From Rhododendron vialii (lineage: Eukaryota; Streptophyta; Magnoliopsida; Ericales; Ericaceae), in NCBI RefSeq assembly GCF_030253575.1, contig NC_080566.1:33628001-33692000 (forward strand): DNA of 64,000 bases. The letters run 5' to 3'. Under the pieces are notes generated by a model. The model saw only the letters and a list, made by a program, of their open reading frames with translations, was not told the DNA's origin and did not search any database. Within the stretch, counting starts at the first letter, position 1; the number at the start of each line of letters is the position of its first letter. The position numbers and the translations under genes are program-made. Of the stretch, positions 49,449 through 61,365 are shown in pieces.

Positions 49449-52400
49449 ATGAACGACCACCGTCCGATCAAGAGCCGCTCCACCAACCCCCGCCGCGACG
49501 CCGCCCCGTCGAACCACCGTCCCTACCACGACGACGAGTGGAAACCCCCCAACCACCAACCCCGCGACCGCCCTCCCGGCCCAACGCTATCATCCCAAAG
49601 GCCCGGGCCGCCCCTCTTCACCGTCGAGCTTCGCTGCCGCACCCGAAACTTCCCCAAATCGGACCTCGACGACGTCGTTTCCCACCACGCCCCCAAGGTT
49701 CACAGCCTCAACGCCCCCTCCTCCGGCCCCCTAGCCCTCTCCCTCCACTTCCGCTACTGGACCGACGCGCTCGAAGCCACCGTCGATCTCTGGGAAACCA
49801 AACTCCGCGGGGCCCACTCCTTCACCCCGCGCCTCTTGCCTAGTCGGTGCGACATGAACCGGCTCACTGACCGGCTCATGATTCTCTTCACCGAGCACGT
49901 CGAGGGATTACTCCACGGGGATCTCGTTCAGAACTGGGAGAGAAAGCTAGGGTGTAAATTGAACGAGATCTCGCATGTTAAGCGTTCTCTAGGAAAGCAT
50001 AACAGGATCGTTGTCTACGAGGAGCTTATGAGGAAGAAATCGGAGAAGGAATCGGAGAAGGGGCTGATAGAGAAGAGGATCAACGAGTTTAAGGCCGCGA
50101 TGGAGTGTGTTCTAGGTTTTCTTGATGGGAGGTTGTCGGTTGATGATTTTAAGGTGCTTAGGTTGAGTTTGCCCTTCGATTGGGACCGGCTTCATTGCTT
50201 GATCAAGAGGGAGTGCCGGCGGCTGGAGGACAGGCTGCCGATTTATGCCTTTCGCGGGGAGATACTGAGAGAAATCTACAACCAACAGGTGAGTTTCTCT
50301 CTTTGTGGTTAAACTTGACTTTTTGAGTTTTTTTGTTGTTGATGTTTGTGTCTATCGGTACGAACTGAATGATTGAGTGTTTTGTTGGCTTGCATGTTAA
50401 AGGTCTATGGTTTCCAATTTGAATTAAATGTTAATTTGGCAAAGGACGTTGTTCGCCTAATCTAATGGGGACGATTTGTACACCCCACATGGTAAATTAA
50501 GAAGTTTAAAAAATTGGTATTGGGTGTATTATGTGAATTTTATAAGCCTAGAGTTTTGTTGATAGGTCCACTACGGAGATTTCATAAGCCCACAATTTTG
50601 GTGATAGGTCCACTATAGAGATTTCATAAGCCCACAAGTCCACTAAGCTAAACCCTAGGGTACCCTATGAAAGTGTCTAAAACCCTAAACTCTATGAAAG
50701 TGCCTAAACTACTAAAACCCTATGATAGGACATTGCACTCTAAATCCTTGTGAAAGTGCCTAAACCCTAGGGTACCCTACCCTAGGGAGTGGACTAGGCT
50801 TATTATGAACTTTGTAAATTGGACTTGACACTTACAAAACTAATAGGTGGACTTGTGTAAGTTAGAAAATTATATTTACAAAGCAAAATGTACCCTACCA
50901 AAATACTTGAAAATGTAGTAATTTTCAATACTATGATCAGGTCGGTGGACACTACCAAATACTTGGTGGCGTCACCCTGGCTTGCGCGAATCAGCAGCTC
51001 TGATGATCACAACAATGTTCTCACTTCTCAGTTTGAAATTCTTGATGTTCTTTGGTTTTCACACTTGGATGGCACTTAAAATACTTCATGGTAGAAGCTT
51101 GAGGAGTTTGGTCAAACAAATTTCAGCTATGTTTATCTCTTTTTTCTTCCCCCTCCTTCAAGTTTAAATTAGTATTTGTTTTTGTCCCTTAAGATTTAGT
51201 GCAACTAATGGTCTGTTTATAACCCTTTCTCTAGTAGTCATTTCTAACTGTGGTGCCAAATGGCACCATATGGCCTGGAAAGTTCTTCTTGGAGATGCTT
51301 TCCACATCAGGTGTCCTTTCTGGATTCGACTTTGGTAGGCTACATAAGCCCATATGCTGCAGTATTACTTTTCAGTTTTCAGATGTATAATTTATGGTTC
51401 CCCTCATCTCATTGGTCATCTTCCGGATGCTTACTTTCTGTGTTCAACATCTCATGCAACTTGCTTAAATTGCTTGGCTTTCCTTCGCTTATTTTCGTAG
51501 ATTGCATATTCTCGTAGGCGAGAAAATAGGATCTTACTCCTTCCTTCCCTTATTGTTTTTTTTTTTTTTGGATAAGCTTTAAAATTTTGGATAAGCCCTG
51601 CCCTTATTGTTTGTCAATCTTTCCAATTTAGGATGTCCCTCATGCATGTCCACTTTGGAAAGTTAAAAGATCAAAGCTTTATTTTATGAATCTATAGGTC
51701 AGGGAATTTGAAAATTGGAGATAGATTGACAATGTTGGGATTTAGGCTAACTTCCGCTAAGGGTTTTTTGGGCCTTTTCTTGTTCTGTCCTTGTTCAAAT
51801 TTTTTTTTTTTTTTGCATTTTTTAGTTTTGATTATTAATTCGTGATGCAGCAGATACCAGAAAACAGCAAGAAACTGATGTAAAACTAAAGATAGAACGT
51901 AAAATAGAGAAGACTCGAGGGTTTCAACCCAAGAATTGTCTCTACAATCTGAGATTCTGTAATTGAGAGGTAAAAAAACTGGCTGCAAAAGCTTACAAAA
52001 GTGTATTTATACTAGGGTTATAGTAGCCCTAGCATCCTAGCCCTTGATTACAAAACAAACCCTTCAATCCTAGCCTTCCAAAATAATTAAAAAGTCACAT
52101 GCCAGTCACATGACTTTAAATAGACTAGGAACTTAACTTATGTCTATAAGACTAACATAAGACATAGAACAACTCAAATCTCTAAAAGATAAACTGAAAA
52201 TTAATCTAATCAAGACTCAAATAAAGTGACCTAGCCGGCCCACTTGGCCTTGATAAGCGTGACGTATGCTCCTGCAACAATTCGTCTCGTTAAGACAAAT
52301 AGGAAAAGTAAAATTTTTCGATTTGTCTTGATGAGACGAATCAATAATGCGCAAGAGTTGGGCACAAAACTAACAAACGCAAAAAAAAATTTGAATGAGG

Positions 52401-55400
52401 ACAAAACAAGAAAAAAGCCCAAAAATCTTAGCGGAACTTAGCCTCAATGCTTTTTGTTTTTCGTGGAGTGCATATGCATGTCCCCCTTAATCCTTGCATG
52501 TCCTGTATTTTGCATTGGTTCATGCTTTCACTGTTTTGTATGGTTAACGGCTGCTTCCTGCCTTGTTCCCTCCCTGTAGGCCTGTGAGTTTTCTTTCTTC
52601 TTCTATTTAAATTTGGTGTTTTGAGTCTTATGGGTTGTTCTTCTGCTGAAATCTGTTAGTGTTATCTATCTATCTATATATTTGGCAGGTTGGTGAGTAT
52701 ACGAGTTGTTTATCTGCACGGGTAATATATATATTTGCCATTTCTTTTTGTAACTGCAATTTGAACAGGTAATGGTATTGATCGGAGAGACTGGTTCAGG
52801 GAAGAGTACACAGTTGGTTCAGTTTCTTGCTGACTCAGTAGTAGCCGGTAACGGTTCCATTATATGCACTCAGCCCCGCAAAATTGCTGCTATCTCATTG
52901 GCTCAAAGAGTTCAAGAGGAAAGCTGTGGGTGCTACCAAGATAATTCGATCGTATCCTTTCCATCCTATATACCTGCTCAGCAGTTCAATTCCAAGGTAA
53001 TATATATGACGGACCACTGCTTATTGCAGCACTTCATGAAAGATAAGAATTTATCTGGAATATCGTGCATCATTGTTGATGAGGCACACGAAAGAAGCTT
53101 AAACACTGATCTCCTTTTAACCTTGTTAAAAAACTTACTTCGTCATAGGCATGATTTGAGGCTTATCATAATGTCTGCAACAGCTGATGCAAACCAGCTT
53201 GCAGAGTACTTTTTTGGTTGTGGAACTTTTCATGTGGAGGGGAGAAACTTTCCAGTTGATATCACATATGTCCCTTGTGCATCTGAGCATGCTTCAGATT
53301 CTGCTAGTATTGCTTCATATGCTTCTGATGTTGTGAGGATGGTTGCTGAGATCCATAGAACAGAAAAAGATGGGACGATTCTTGCTTTCTTAACTTCTCA
53401 GATGGAAGTAGAATGGGCTTGTGAAAAGTTCAAATCTCAGATGGAAGTAGAATGGAATTGTGAAAAGTTCAAATTTCCCTCTGCAGTTGCGTTACCTTTT
53501 CATGGAAAGCTTTCTTATGAAGATCAACATCGTATCTTTCTGGACTATCCTGGTAAAAGAAAAGTTATATTTGCCACAAATGTCGCTGAAACGTCATTGA
53601 CAATAGAAGGGGTGAAGTATGTGGTGGACTCTGGTATGGTGAAAGAGAGTAGGTTTGAACCTGGCTCTGGTATGAATGTCCTCAAGGTTTGCTGGATTAG
53701 TCAGAGCTCTGCAAATCAACGAGCTGGTCGTGCTGGGAGAACTGAACCGGGAAGGTGTTATAGACTTTATTCCGAAAGTGATTTTCAATTGATGCCACCT
53801 CATCTGGAACCTGAGATTCGTAGGGTTCATCTTGGTGTGGCAGTTTTAAGGATTCTTGCTTTGGGCACAACTGATGTACAGAGTTTTGATTTTATTGATG
53901 CTCCTAATGCAATAGCTATTGACATGGCTATTAGAAATCTTATCCAGTTAGGAGCTGTTTTATTGAAGAATGATGTTTTGAAATTAACAACGGACGGGCT
54001 GAAATTGGTTAGATTGGGCATTGAACCTCGGTTGGGAAAATTAATTGTTGAATGCTTCGAGCACCGCTTGGGTAAAGAGGGTCTTGTTCTGGCTGCGGTT
54101 ATGGCAAATGCCAGTAGCATATTTTGCAGAGTGGGTAATGAGGAAGATAAGGTTAAATCTGATCACATTAAGGTGCAATTTTGCCATCCCAATGGTGACC
54201 TTTTCACTTTGCTCTCTGTTTATAAGGAATGGGAGGGTGTGCCTCAAGAAAAGAAGAATACGTGGTGCTGGGAGAATAGCATCAATGCCAAATCCATGCG
54301 GAGATGCCAAGACACTGTCTGTGAATTGGAAACTTGTCTTCAGCATGAGCTTAATCTTATTATTCCAAGTTACTGGCGTTGGAATCCACAGGTGTCTTCT
54401 GAGCAGGATAAGTATTTGAAAAATGCTATACTCTCTTCACTTTCAGAGAATGTGGCTATGTATGCCGGTTATGATCAACTTGGATATGAGGTCGCATTGA
54501 CTGGAAAGCATGTTCGGTTACATCCTTCATGTTCATTGCTAATCTTTGGTCAAAGGCCCAGTTGGGTGGTTTTTGGGGATATTCTCTCTATATCCAATCA
54601 ATACTTGGTCACCGTAACTGCTGTTGATTATGAGTATTTGCCTACCCTTTACCCTCCTCTCTTTGACGTCTCCAAGATGGAGAGTCAGAAGCTGCAAGTG
54701 AGGGTTTTGACCGGTTTTGGGTGTAAATTACTAAAAAACTTCTGCCGGAAGGTCAACAATTATGTTTCGCATGTAAGAACAGTTTGTATGGATGAACGGA
54801 TTGGTATCGAAGCTAGTTTTGACCGGAATGAGATCCAATTATTTGCCTCTTCACGTGACATGGACACGGTTAGTAGCCTTTTAAATGAGGTTTTGGATTA
54901 TGAAAGAAAATGGTTACAGAATGAGTGCATGGAGAAATACTTGTATCACGGCGGACCTGGTCTATCACCTCCTGTAGCTTTGTTTGGAGCTGGTGCGGAG
55001 ATAAGGCATCTGGAGCTTGAAAAGAGATGTTTGACTGTTGATGTGTTTCATTCAGATGTGAATACTGTAGATGATAAGGAGCTTTTGTCGTTTTTGGAAA
55101 GAAATGCCTTGAGTAGTATTTGTGCTGTCCAGAAATTCTCCGGTATTGGAAAGGATGGTGATGAGAAGGAAAAATGGGGGAGGGTAACGTTTATTACACC
55201 GGAAGCTGCTACAAAAGCTTCTGAGTTCAGTCCAATTGAATTTAACGGATCCTTGGTAAGGATAATTCCTTCACGGAGCAACTTTGGGGGGGATCATAAA
55301 ATGTTTTCGTCTGCAGCTGTTAGAGCAAAGGTTTCTTGGCCACGTAAGTTAAGCAAGGGGCTTGGATTTGTAAGATGTAACAGATATGATGTTGCTCGCG

Positions 55401-58260
55401 TGGTTGATGATCTTTCTAACTTGTTAGTTGGAGAAAAGTTTGTCAGCTGTGAACCTGGCGCAAAGTTCCCAGACAGTGTTATGATTACTGGACTCGATAG
55501 AGGACTCTCTGAAGCTGAAATTTCGGATGTACTAAGGTCTGCGACGGATAGGAGAATCTTGGGCTTTTCCTTGTTAAGAGGAGAAGCTGTGGAAAATCCC
55601 CCATGTAGTGCTTGTGAAGAAGCTCTTCTGAGAGAGCTCTCTCCCTTCATGCCTAAAAGGAACCCCCATGGTAATGGTGTACGAGTCCAGGTATTCCAAC
55701 CAGAACCTAAGGTTCCTTTCATGACAGCCGAGATCATGTTTGACGGAAGTCTACATTTGGAGGCAGCAAAAGCTTTGGAGCAAATTGAAGGGAAAGTATT
55801 GCCTGGATGTTTTCCATGGCAGAAGATCAAGTGCCAGCAGTTGTTTCACAGCTCTGTATCATGCCCTGCACCTGCCTATTTGGTTATCAAGGATCAACTG
55901 GATTTTCTCCTTGCCAGTTTCAAGCGACGAAAGGGTATCTTTGATTTTCTTTTGTTTGTATATGACTTTAAGTTGGGGTAGTAATTTTTGCACTCCGCTT
56001 TCAATTTACTTTTATTTTGAAAAAGTGGATATAATAAAGGAGACTGGATATAAAAAAGCAGGGTGTGAAAGTCACTCTCAAGTTTAATTTGGCTTTGGGC
56101 TATGTATTCTTTCTGAAGATGCAAGTAGTGCTGTTTCTAGCTTATGGTGGAAGATGGAATCGAGCCGCTTTCACAAGCTGCCTGCACAGTATGGGAAACC
56201 AATTTGTCAATCTCCCACTTTTGGGGTTTGAGTTGGTTTCCACTTGCTTCCGTGCATTTAATTTTTGATCTTTTGATTGCCGACTAAATGTCTCACCTGG
56301 ATATGTTTGCTTTCTCATGTAACGTGTTTATGGTTGTGTTTTCTCTGAAATCTGGTGAGCTTAGGTTCCTTACCTTGCTATTCGTAACTTCGACGTATAT
56401 GCCAAATGTTGTGATATAATAGAATTCTTCATCAAAGATCGAAGTGCACTCCCCAATCTCCATAATATGTGTGTTCCTGAAACCGGTGGATATTTGGAGG
56501 TCGACTGACCCTCTAATTTGTTGTCTTCACGTTCATCTTCAAATGTTAAATGGTTTGAAGTACACAGGATGGGTTGGAATATCTGTGCTTTTTTCCCTTT
56601 AGTCATAAAAGGACTCCGTTCCTCATCTTTTGCTTACTGTTGCTTTTCTAGTAGCATATCTTTATGTTGTTTGATATTATGATATCGGGTCGAGAAGGTG
56701 TTGAGTGGAGATAAATTCAGAAAAGGGAAAAGAAGTTTATTTGGGAGTTTAGTATAACAATTTAATTGTTTGTTACTTTCCTTCTTGTTTACCTTCTATT
56801 TAGTTTCCTATTTCATTTTCTTATTTCACTAGACGGCACTGGTGGATCTACATATGGTTGAGGGAGATTTTGTATAGTGGTGCATAATTGAAATTGAATG
56901 TCAAGACTATGCTATGTGTATGCTTTCTGTTTTTCTTCTTCTAGTAATTTATGTCGTACGTTTTTTTTTTTTTTTACGTCTAGCTCTTTCATTTATGTAA
57001 AAGGAAGTGTAAATTCTTTTTGCAGGTGCCGAATGCTATCTCCACAAGAACGAGAATGGGTCCTATCGTGTAAAAATTTTCGCCAATGCTACAAAAACAG
57101 TGGCAGAGTTAAGAAGACCTCTGGAGCAGCTCATGGGAGGAAAAACCATAGAGCAACCAAGCCTCACTCCTCCAATCCTTCATCAATTATTCTCAAGAGA
57201 CGGCATAATTCTTATGAAATCAATTCAGCGCGAAACTGGAACATACATTCTCTTTGGCCGACACGCCCTTACCGTGAGGATCTTTGGTTCTTTGAAAAAT
57301 GTTGATTTGGCGGAGCATAGATTAGTTAAGTCTCTTGTAAACTTACATGAAAGCAAGCAACTCGAAATCCATCTCCGCGGTGGGGCCATGCCTCCTGACC
57401 TAATGAAGGAGGTGGTTAAGAAGTTTGGTCCAGACCTTCATGGTCTCAAAGAAAAGTTTCCCGACGCGGAATTCAGTCTCAACTCCCACCGTCATGTTAT
57501 TGCGATTAGTGGTGGCAAAGAAGTAAAGCAAAAGGTGGAAGATGCAGTTAATGAAATTGCCCAGATGTGTAGTGCTGTCCCTTTTCCTTCTGCTCAGGGG
57601 GTTCAGAATGGTAGTGGCGATGGGTGTCCAATTTGCTTGTGTGAAGTGGAGGAGGGTTACCGCCTCGAAAGCTGTGGTCACTTGTTCTGCTGCCAATGCC
57701 TGGTGGAGCAGTGCGAGTCTGCCATCAAAAGCCAGGACAGCTTCCCTATCCGGTGCGCCCGTGAGGGTTGTGGGGCTCATGTCTTGCTCACCGACTTGCG
57801 TTATCTATTATCGAGCGAGAAGTTGGAGGAACTCTTCCGGGCTTCTCTGGGGGCATATGTGGCGTTGAGTGAGGGGAATCTTCGGTTTTGCCCCTCGCCT
57901 GACTGTCCATCTGTTTATCAGGTTGCGGGGCCTGGTGCAGAAGGAAAGCCGTTTGTATGCGGGGCGTGTTATGTGGAGACGTGTACGCGGTGTCACATGG
58001 AGTACCACCCGTTTGTGTCATGCGAGAAGTACAGGGAGTTCAAGGAGGATCCGGATTCGTCGCTCAAGGAGTGGTGCAAGGGGAAAGAAGAGCATGTGAA
58101 GCAGTGCCCTGTGTGTGGGTACACGATTGAAAAGATTGAAGGGTGCAACCACATTGAGTGTAGGTGCGGGAAGCATATTTGCTGGGTTTGTTTGGAATTC
58201 TTCGGTACAAGTGACGATTGCTACGTGCATTTGAGGTCTATACACCAGGCCATAATCTAA
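49449..58260 (+). CDS. DEAH-box RNA helicase with C-terminal RING-IBR-RING, DEAH11/DEAH12 type
   Basis: A plant protein family joining an ATP-dependent RNA helicase to an RBR-type E3 ligase module; its biological role is poorly known. Exons: 49449-50288, 52769-55934, 57026-58260. Both introns are GT-AG with matching phases, giving 1746 residues, near the usual 1750-1790. The N-terminus is Pro/Arg-rich, then a family-specific helical region. The helicase core has Walker A GETGSGKST (286 on), DEAH at 384-387, SAT at 416-418, ATNVAETSLTI, and QRAGRAGRTEPG (motif VI). HA2/OB regions follow. Residues from 1536 form RING1 (CPICLCEVEEGY...CGHLFCCQC), an in-between region, and RING2 from 1696 (CPVCGYTIEKIEGCNHIEC). 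Cys1709 sits at the catalytic position of RBR ligases. Oddity: residues 490-515 are a 13-residue tandem duplication. No stop or frameshift is seen. Confidence 0.96.
51733..52447. repeat. fold-back element in DEAH intron 1, split by a solo LTR
   Basis: The left arm TAACTTCCGCTAAGGG, TTTTTTGGGCC and TTCAAATTTTTTTTT matches the complement of the right arm (AAAAAAAAATTTGAATGAGG, CTTAGCGGAACTTAGCC). The arms would be contiguous but for the LTR at 51843-52279. The ends are approximate. They resemble family A ends. Confidence 0.7.
51843..52279 (-). mobile_element. solo LTR, probably Ty1/copia, in DEAH intron 1
   Basis: The 437-bp unit begins TGATGCAG and ends CTGCAACA, giving TG...CA termini with short inverted repeats. 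It is flanked on both sides by ATTCG (51838-51842 and 52280-52284), a perfect 5-bp target duplication. On the minus strand a promoter-like CTAGTATAAATACAC lies about 60% of the way in, consistent with an LTR in minus orientation starting TGTTGCAG. No internal retrotransposon region is present, so it is a solo LTR left by recombination. Confidence 0.85.
53396..53473 (+). repeat. 39-bp in-frame tandem duplication in the DEAH helicase coding sequence
   Basis: Two adjacent 39-base units (53396-53434 and 53435-53473) differ at only two bases. They encode SQMEVEWACEKFK followed by SQMEVEWNCEKFK. The second carries Asn in place of Ala. The reading frame is kept. It lies just after the motif IV-type strand (TILAFLTS). 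Confidence 0.95.
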
Positions 58261-58849
58261 ACCTCCGGAACCAGACTTGTGTCGAGAAATATGTGTTAAT
58301 ATTCCAACTTTAACCTACATAGATGGTATATATATGTTTCCAAGAATCCTAAGCGTGTGATAGACTATGCACATGCAACCTGTAAAAGCTTGGTAGAGGT
58401 AGTTTCTGTACATATGGGTAGGGTGCAGTTGGATAATCTGTTTTAGCAGGCTTACTTCGATGTGGGAGTGCCAGTGGATAATTTTACCAGTAATTTAGGG
58501 TTCATATGCTGTGAAATCCATTTGTTATTGAACCTCTCAGCAACTGACTTGCGTGTAGAAATGCGTTTATATGCCATCTTAGTTGGTGTGTTATTTTAGC
58601 TTTAAGCTACGGTTTATTTGCCATCTGTTTGGTGACCCTGGTTAATCATCTGTTTTATATTCACTTAATTGTAGCTAAGTTGTTGCTGTAAAATCAACAA
58701 ACTATATTAGATGTACACTAGTGAGTGATCAGGAAATTGTTTGAGAGGGTGGCTGAAGTGGAGGATAGCCTAAGATGTTGATAGAAGAGAGGGAATGGCC
58801 CGGGTTGTCTCTGCTCTCATTTTTGGTTATAGGCACTTGTTATCTTGTG

Positions 58850-58967
58850 ATGGCCGTAGGTGGCTACAGGGATGAAGGGAAGTTATTAGAGAGCCACCAG
58901 ATTTAGGAATGGCCGTAGGTGGCTATGGGGTTGAAGGGAAGTTATCGGAGAGCCACCAGATATGGCC
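58850..58967. repeat. 59-bp tandem duplication
   Basis: ATGGCCGTAGGTGGCTA opens both units (about 58850 and 58909). Both continue through GAAGGGAAGTTAT and GAGAGCCACCAGAT with several mismatches. The sequence is non-coding. Confidence 0.85.
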
Positions 58968-59667
58968 AGAGACAGGGAGGTCGTTGGTGGATGGTTGCCC
59001 GATGTGATAGACAAGAGGATAGTGGCTTGGGATGGTTGGTGGTGACCCGATGACGGTGGAGGAAGGGGAGAGAAAGAAAAACAATTTTTAAATATAATGT
59101 GAATCGCTTTTCAGAAATAAAATTAATGCAAAATCATGTTTCTTCTATTTGCAAATTTTTTGAACATCTTGGATTGAGATTTTTTCGTTTCTTCAGATTT
59201 TTACAAGTCGTTCTAATGAATACATAAATTACCAAACACAGGAAGGCCAAGAATTTGGGCAAGTGGGCTAATCAGAACCTACTAGTGATAGAATTTGCCT
59301 GCAATACCAGACTTGCCAGTAAGGGGGAGCATAAGCAAAGTTCAGTTGTTGAAAGCAGATTATGGGCTAACTAGCACCAACGGGTTTCGTCTCGAGCGCA
59401 ATCGAGACCTAGCCCTTGAAGTCATAATGAGATTAAAATAGCCAGCCCGTATATAGCTTCATTCCGACTTTACTTAGGCTTCCTGCTAGGCTGCTAGTGG
59501 GCAGTGGAATTGGGCCTCCAGAATTAGTCGAGAATCAGTCGAGGTGCACGCTTGGAAAATTGAATTATCAAAAAAATTTGTTCTGGACGTACATCTTATG
59601 CTAGCTTCACTATTTTGTTTCCAAAGGAATGTTGTTACGTTGCCAGAAGCCAAGCCATTGATCTTGT

Positions 59668-59780
59668 CGATCCACCGCATTTCCTTTGTCCAGGAGATGC
59701 ATAAGAGAGCCAGAGCAGTTTTAGGACCGATCCACCGCATTTCCTTTGTCCAGGAGATGCATAAGAGAGCCAGAGCAGTT
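59668..59780. repeat. 60-bp tandem duplication
   Basis: A 53-base stretch beginning CGATCCACCGCATTTCC and ending CCAGAGCAGTT is present identically at 59668 and 59728, separated by TTTAGGAC-like spacer. The identity suggests recent origin. Confidence 0.9.
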
Positions 59781-59913
59781 CTCTCCTAAAATCCATCGCT
59801 ACTCCTTTCCTCCGCCGAGAAAGGTTCCTCCCTAAGCACATAGACGTTGACTACCACTTTCTTCACAATTTTACAAGTCATAGCAATGAAAATACATAAA
59901 ATTACCATACGTT

Positions 59914-59961
59914 GGCCTTCCTTTTGTGTCTACGGATGGCCTTCCTTTTGTGTCTACGGAT
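59914..59961. repeat. 24-bp tandem duplication
   Basis: The unit beginning GGCCTTCCTTTTGTGTC and ending TACGGAT is repeated twice head to tail without mismatch. Confidence 0.9.
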
Positions 59962-60170
59962 GAACATTCGATGTGGCACTATAGGGAGGCAGGATTCTCT
60001 ATGCCGTAAACCCTTATATCTTTGTATTGAAAGATTTTTTGACCGTTGAATTTTGTAACATAAAAAAATCACACAATCTAACTGTTAGAATATTTTTCGG
60101 CACAGAAGCACATGAATTTTCGAAACAGAGGAGATCGGACCCACCTCAGGGCCTGGTCTTGACATAGAAA

Positions 60171-60719
60171 CTAAAGCAAATAAAAAAGATTATATCTACA
60201 GCCATATGCAAATCCCACACCAACAACTCCCAAACAAACAACCCAACCCACAATCCACCCCCCCATTCCCCCACCACCACCGTCACAATCTCCTTCCTCA
60301 CAAAAAACCCCCTCGTCTTTCTTTTTTTCCCTTTCCACCCCCACCAATTCAAACTCAAGCAATTTCACCCATTGCCTGTACGCGAACAACTTCAACGAAT
60401 CCTCCATCAAAGCATTCCGAAGAAAATCCCTCTCCTTCGCCAAACCCGCCGCCTTCTTCTCCGACTCCCTCGCTCGCTTCTGCGACAATCTCAATGCCTT
60501 CAATAGCTCCAATTTCTCGTTCCCAATTCCATTAATCTCGTCGCTTTCTTCTTCTGCATCGGCCACTGCTACGTTGTTGAAAATCCGATTCATCGACGTT
60601 AAGACTGATTTATCGGGTCCGGTGAAGATCTTGGACGGTGGAGGGAGGTCACAGTTTTGCATTAGGTCGAGTCCGGATTTCGTGTTTGGGTTAGGGTTTT
60701 TGGATGCCCATTTGGCCAT
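60171..60719 (-). CDS. uncharacterised coiled-coil protein with one C-terminal membrane segment
   Basis: A single-exon frame of 182 residues from the ATG at 60719 to TAG at 60171. The N-terminus is basic (MAKWASKNPNPNTK). It is followed by LPPPSKIFTGPDKSVLTSMNRIF and an acidic stretch. A charged helical region with coiled-coil character lies at about 67-135 (KLELLKALRLSQKRARESEKKAAGL, split here only by description). A Gly-rich linker follows. A hydrophobic segment at about 155-175 (GWIVGWVVCLGVVGVGFAYG) precedes the end CRYNLFYLL, suggesting a tail-anchored protein. I recall similar uncharacterised plant proteins sharing the KIFTGP, AYRQWVKLLEFE and FAYGCRY elements, but I know no function. 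It could bind partners through the coiled coil at a membrane surface; that is inference. An AG-rich tandem array lies just upstream. Confidence 0.7.
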   Translation of the reverse strand: MAKWASKNPNPNTKSGLDLMQNCDLPPPSKIFTGPDKSVLTSMNRIFNNVAVADAEEESDEINGIGNEKLELLKALRLSQKRARESEKKAAGLAKERDFLRNALMEDSLKLFAYRQWVKLLEFELVGVEREKKKDEGVFCEEGDCDGGGGGMGGWIVGWVVCLGVVGVGFAYGCRYNLFYLL

Positions 60720-60748
60720 TGTTGGCGTGCGTGACCGAGGTTACCCGA

Positions 60749-61040
60749 CCAGGTGTTTGATAGAAGTACTCAGAGAATTGGGTATCCCAGTTTTGGAAGA
60801 AAAACGATGGATTTTACCCCTCCAGGTGTTTGATAGAATTTCTTAGAGAATTGGGTATCTGAATTTTGGGAGAAAACCCAGGTTAAGGAGTGGAAGGAAA
60901 AATGGAGTTTACCCCCTCCTAGGTGTTTGATAAAAGTCCTCGTAGAATTGGGTATCAGAATTTTGGGAGAAAAACCCCTCTAGGAGTTTGATAGAAGTAT
61001 TCAGAGAATTGGGTATTTGAATTTTGGAAGAAACAAACTA
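60749..61040. repeat. degenerate tandem array upstream of the coiled-coil gene
   Basis: Four units centred on AGGTGTTTGATAGAAG and AGAATTGGGTAT begin at about 60749, 60822, 60919 and 60979. Each contains a TTTTGGGAGAAAAAC-like tail. Spacing is uneven (about 60-97 bases). The array lies in the probable 5' UTR or promoter of the minus-strand gene 60171-60719. Confidence 0.8.
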
Positions 61041-61275
61041 GGGGTTGAGGGGAGGAAGGAAAAGGAGTTTTGGTTTTGTTTGGGGGTGGGTAGTTGGGGG
61101 AATATTGAAGGAGGTGGAGTGATGGCGCAAGAAACGGGGGACATGGGTTGGATTGTGCTTGTCAGTTGCGGTATGGGTGGTTGAATGGTGGTTTTTGGGT
61201 AAAGGGAGGAAATTCTTTTCTTGCGTGCACAGTTTATACAAGTTGGAGCCGTCAACGTTGTAAATCTCTTTGCGC

Positions 61276-61330
61276 CCCACACAACCCCCCCCACCCCCCC
61301 CCCCCCCCCCCCCCCCCCGACACACCCCCC
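61276..61330. repeat. poly-C tract
   Basis: Nearly uninterrupted cytosines, including one run of more than 20, with a few A and G interruptions. The complementary strand is G-rich and could form a quadruplex. Such runs are also prone to sequencing and assembly error. Confidence 0.9.
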
Positions 61331-61365
61331 CGCCCGACCCCACCTCCCAGACCAAACTACCCTCG

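Larger units (their letters stand above)
58261..60170. other. gene-free region with three local tandem duplications
   Basis: It begins with the probable 3' UTR of the DEAH gene. Three duplications are visible at 58850-58967, 59668-59780 and 59914-59961. A partial CTCTGTAC-family arm (TTTTTCGGCACAGAAG, GAAACAGAGGAG) lies at about 60090-60135. No protein-coding gene is supported. Confidence 0.5.

Noticed and set aside
50640..50790. Repeated AAACCCTA motifs suggesting an interstitial telomere tract
   Set aside because: The units are irregular and interspersed with GTGCCTAAAC and GGTACCCTA; there is no run of perfect heptamers.
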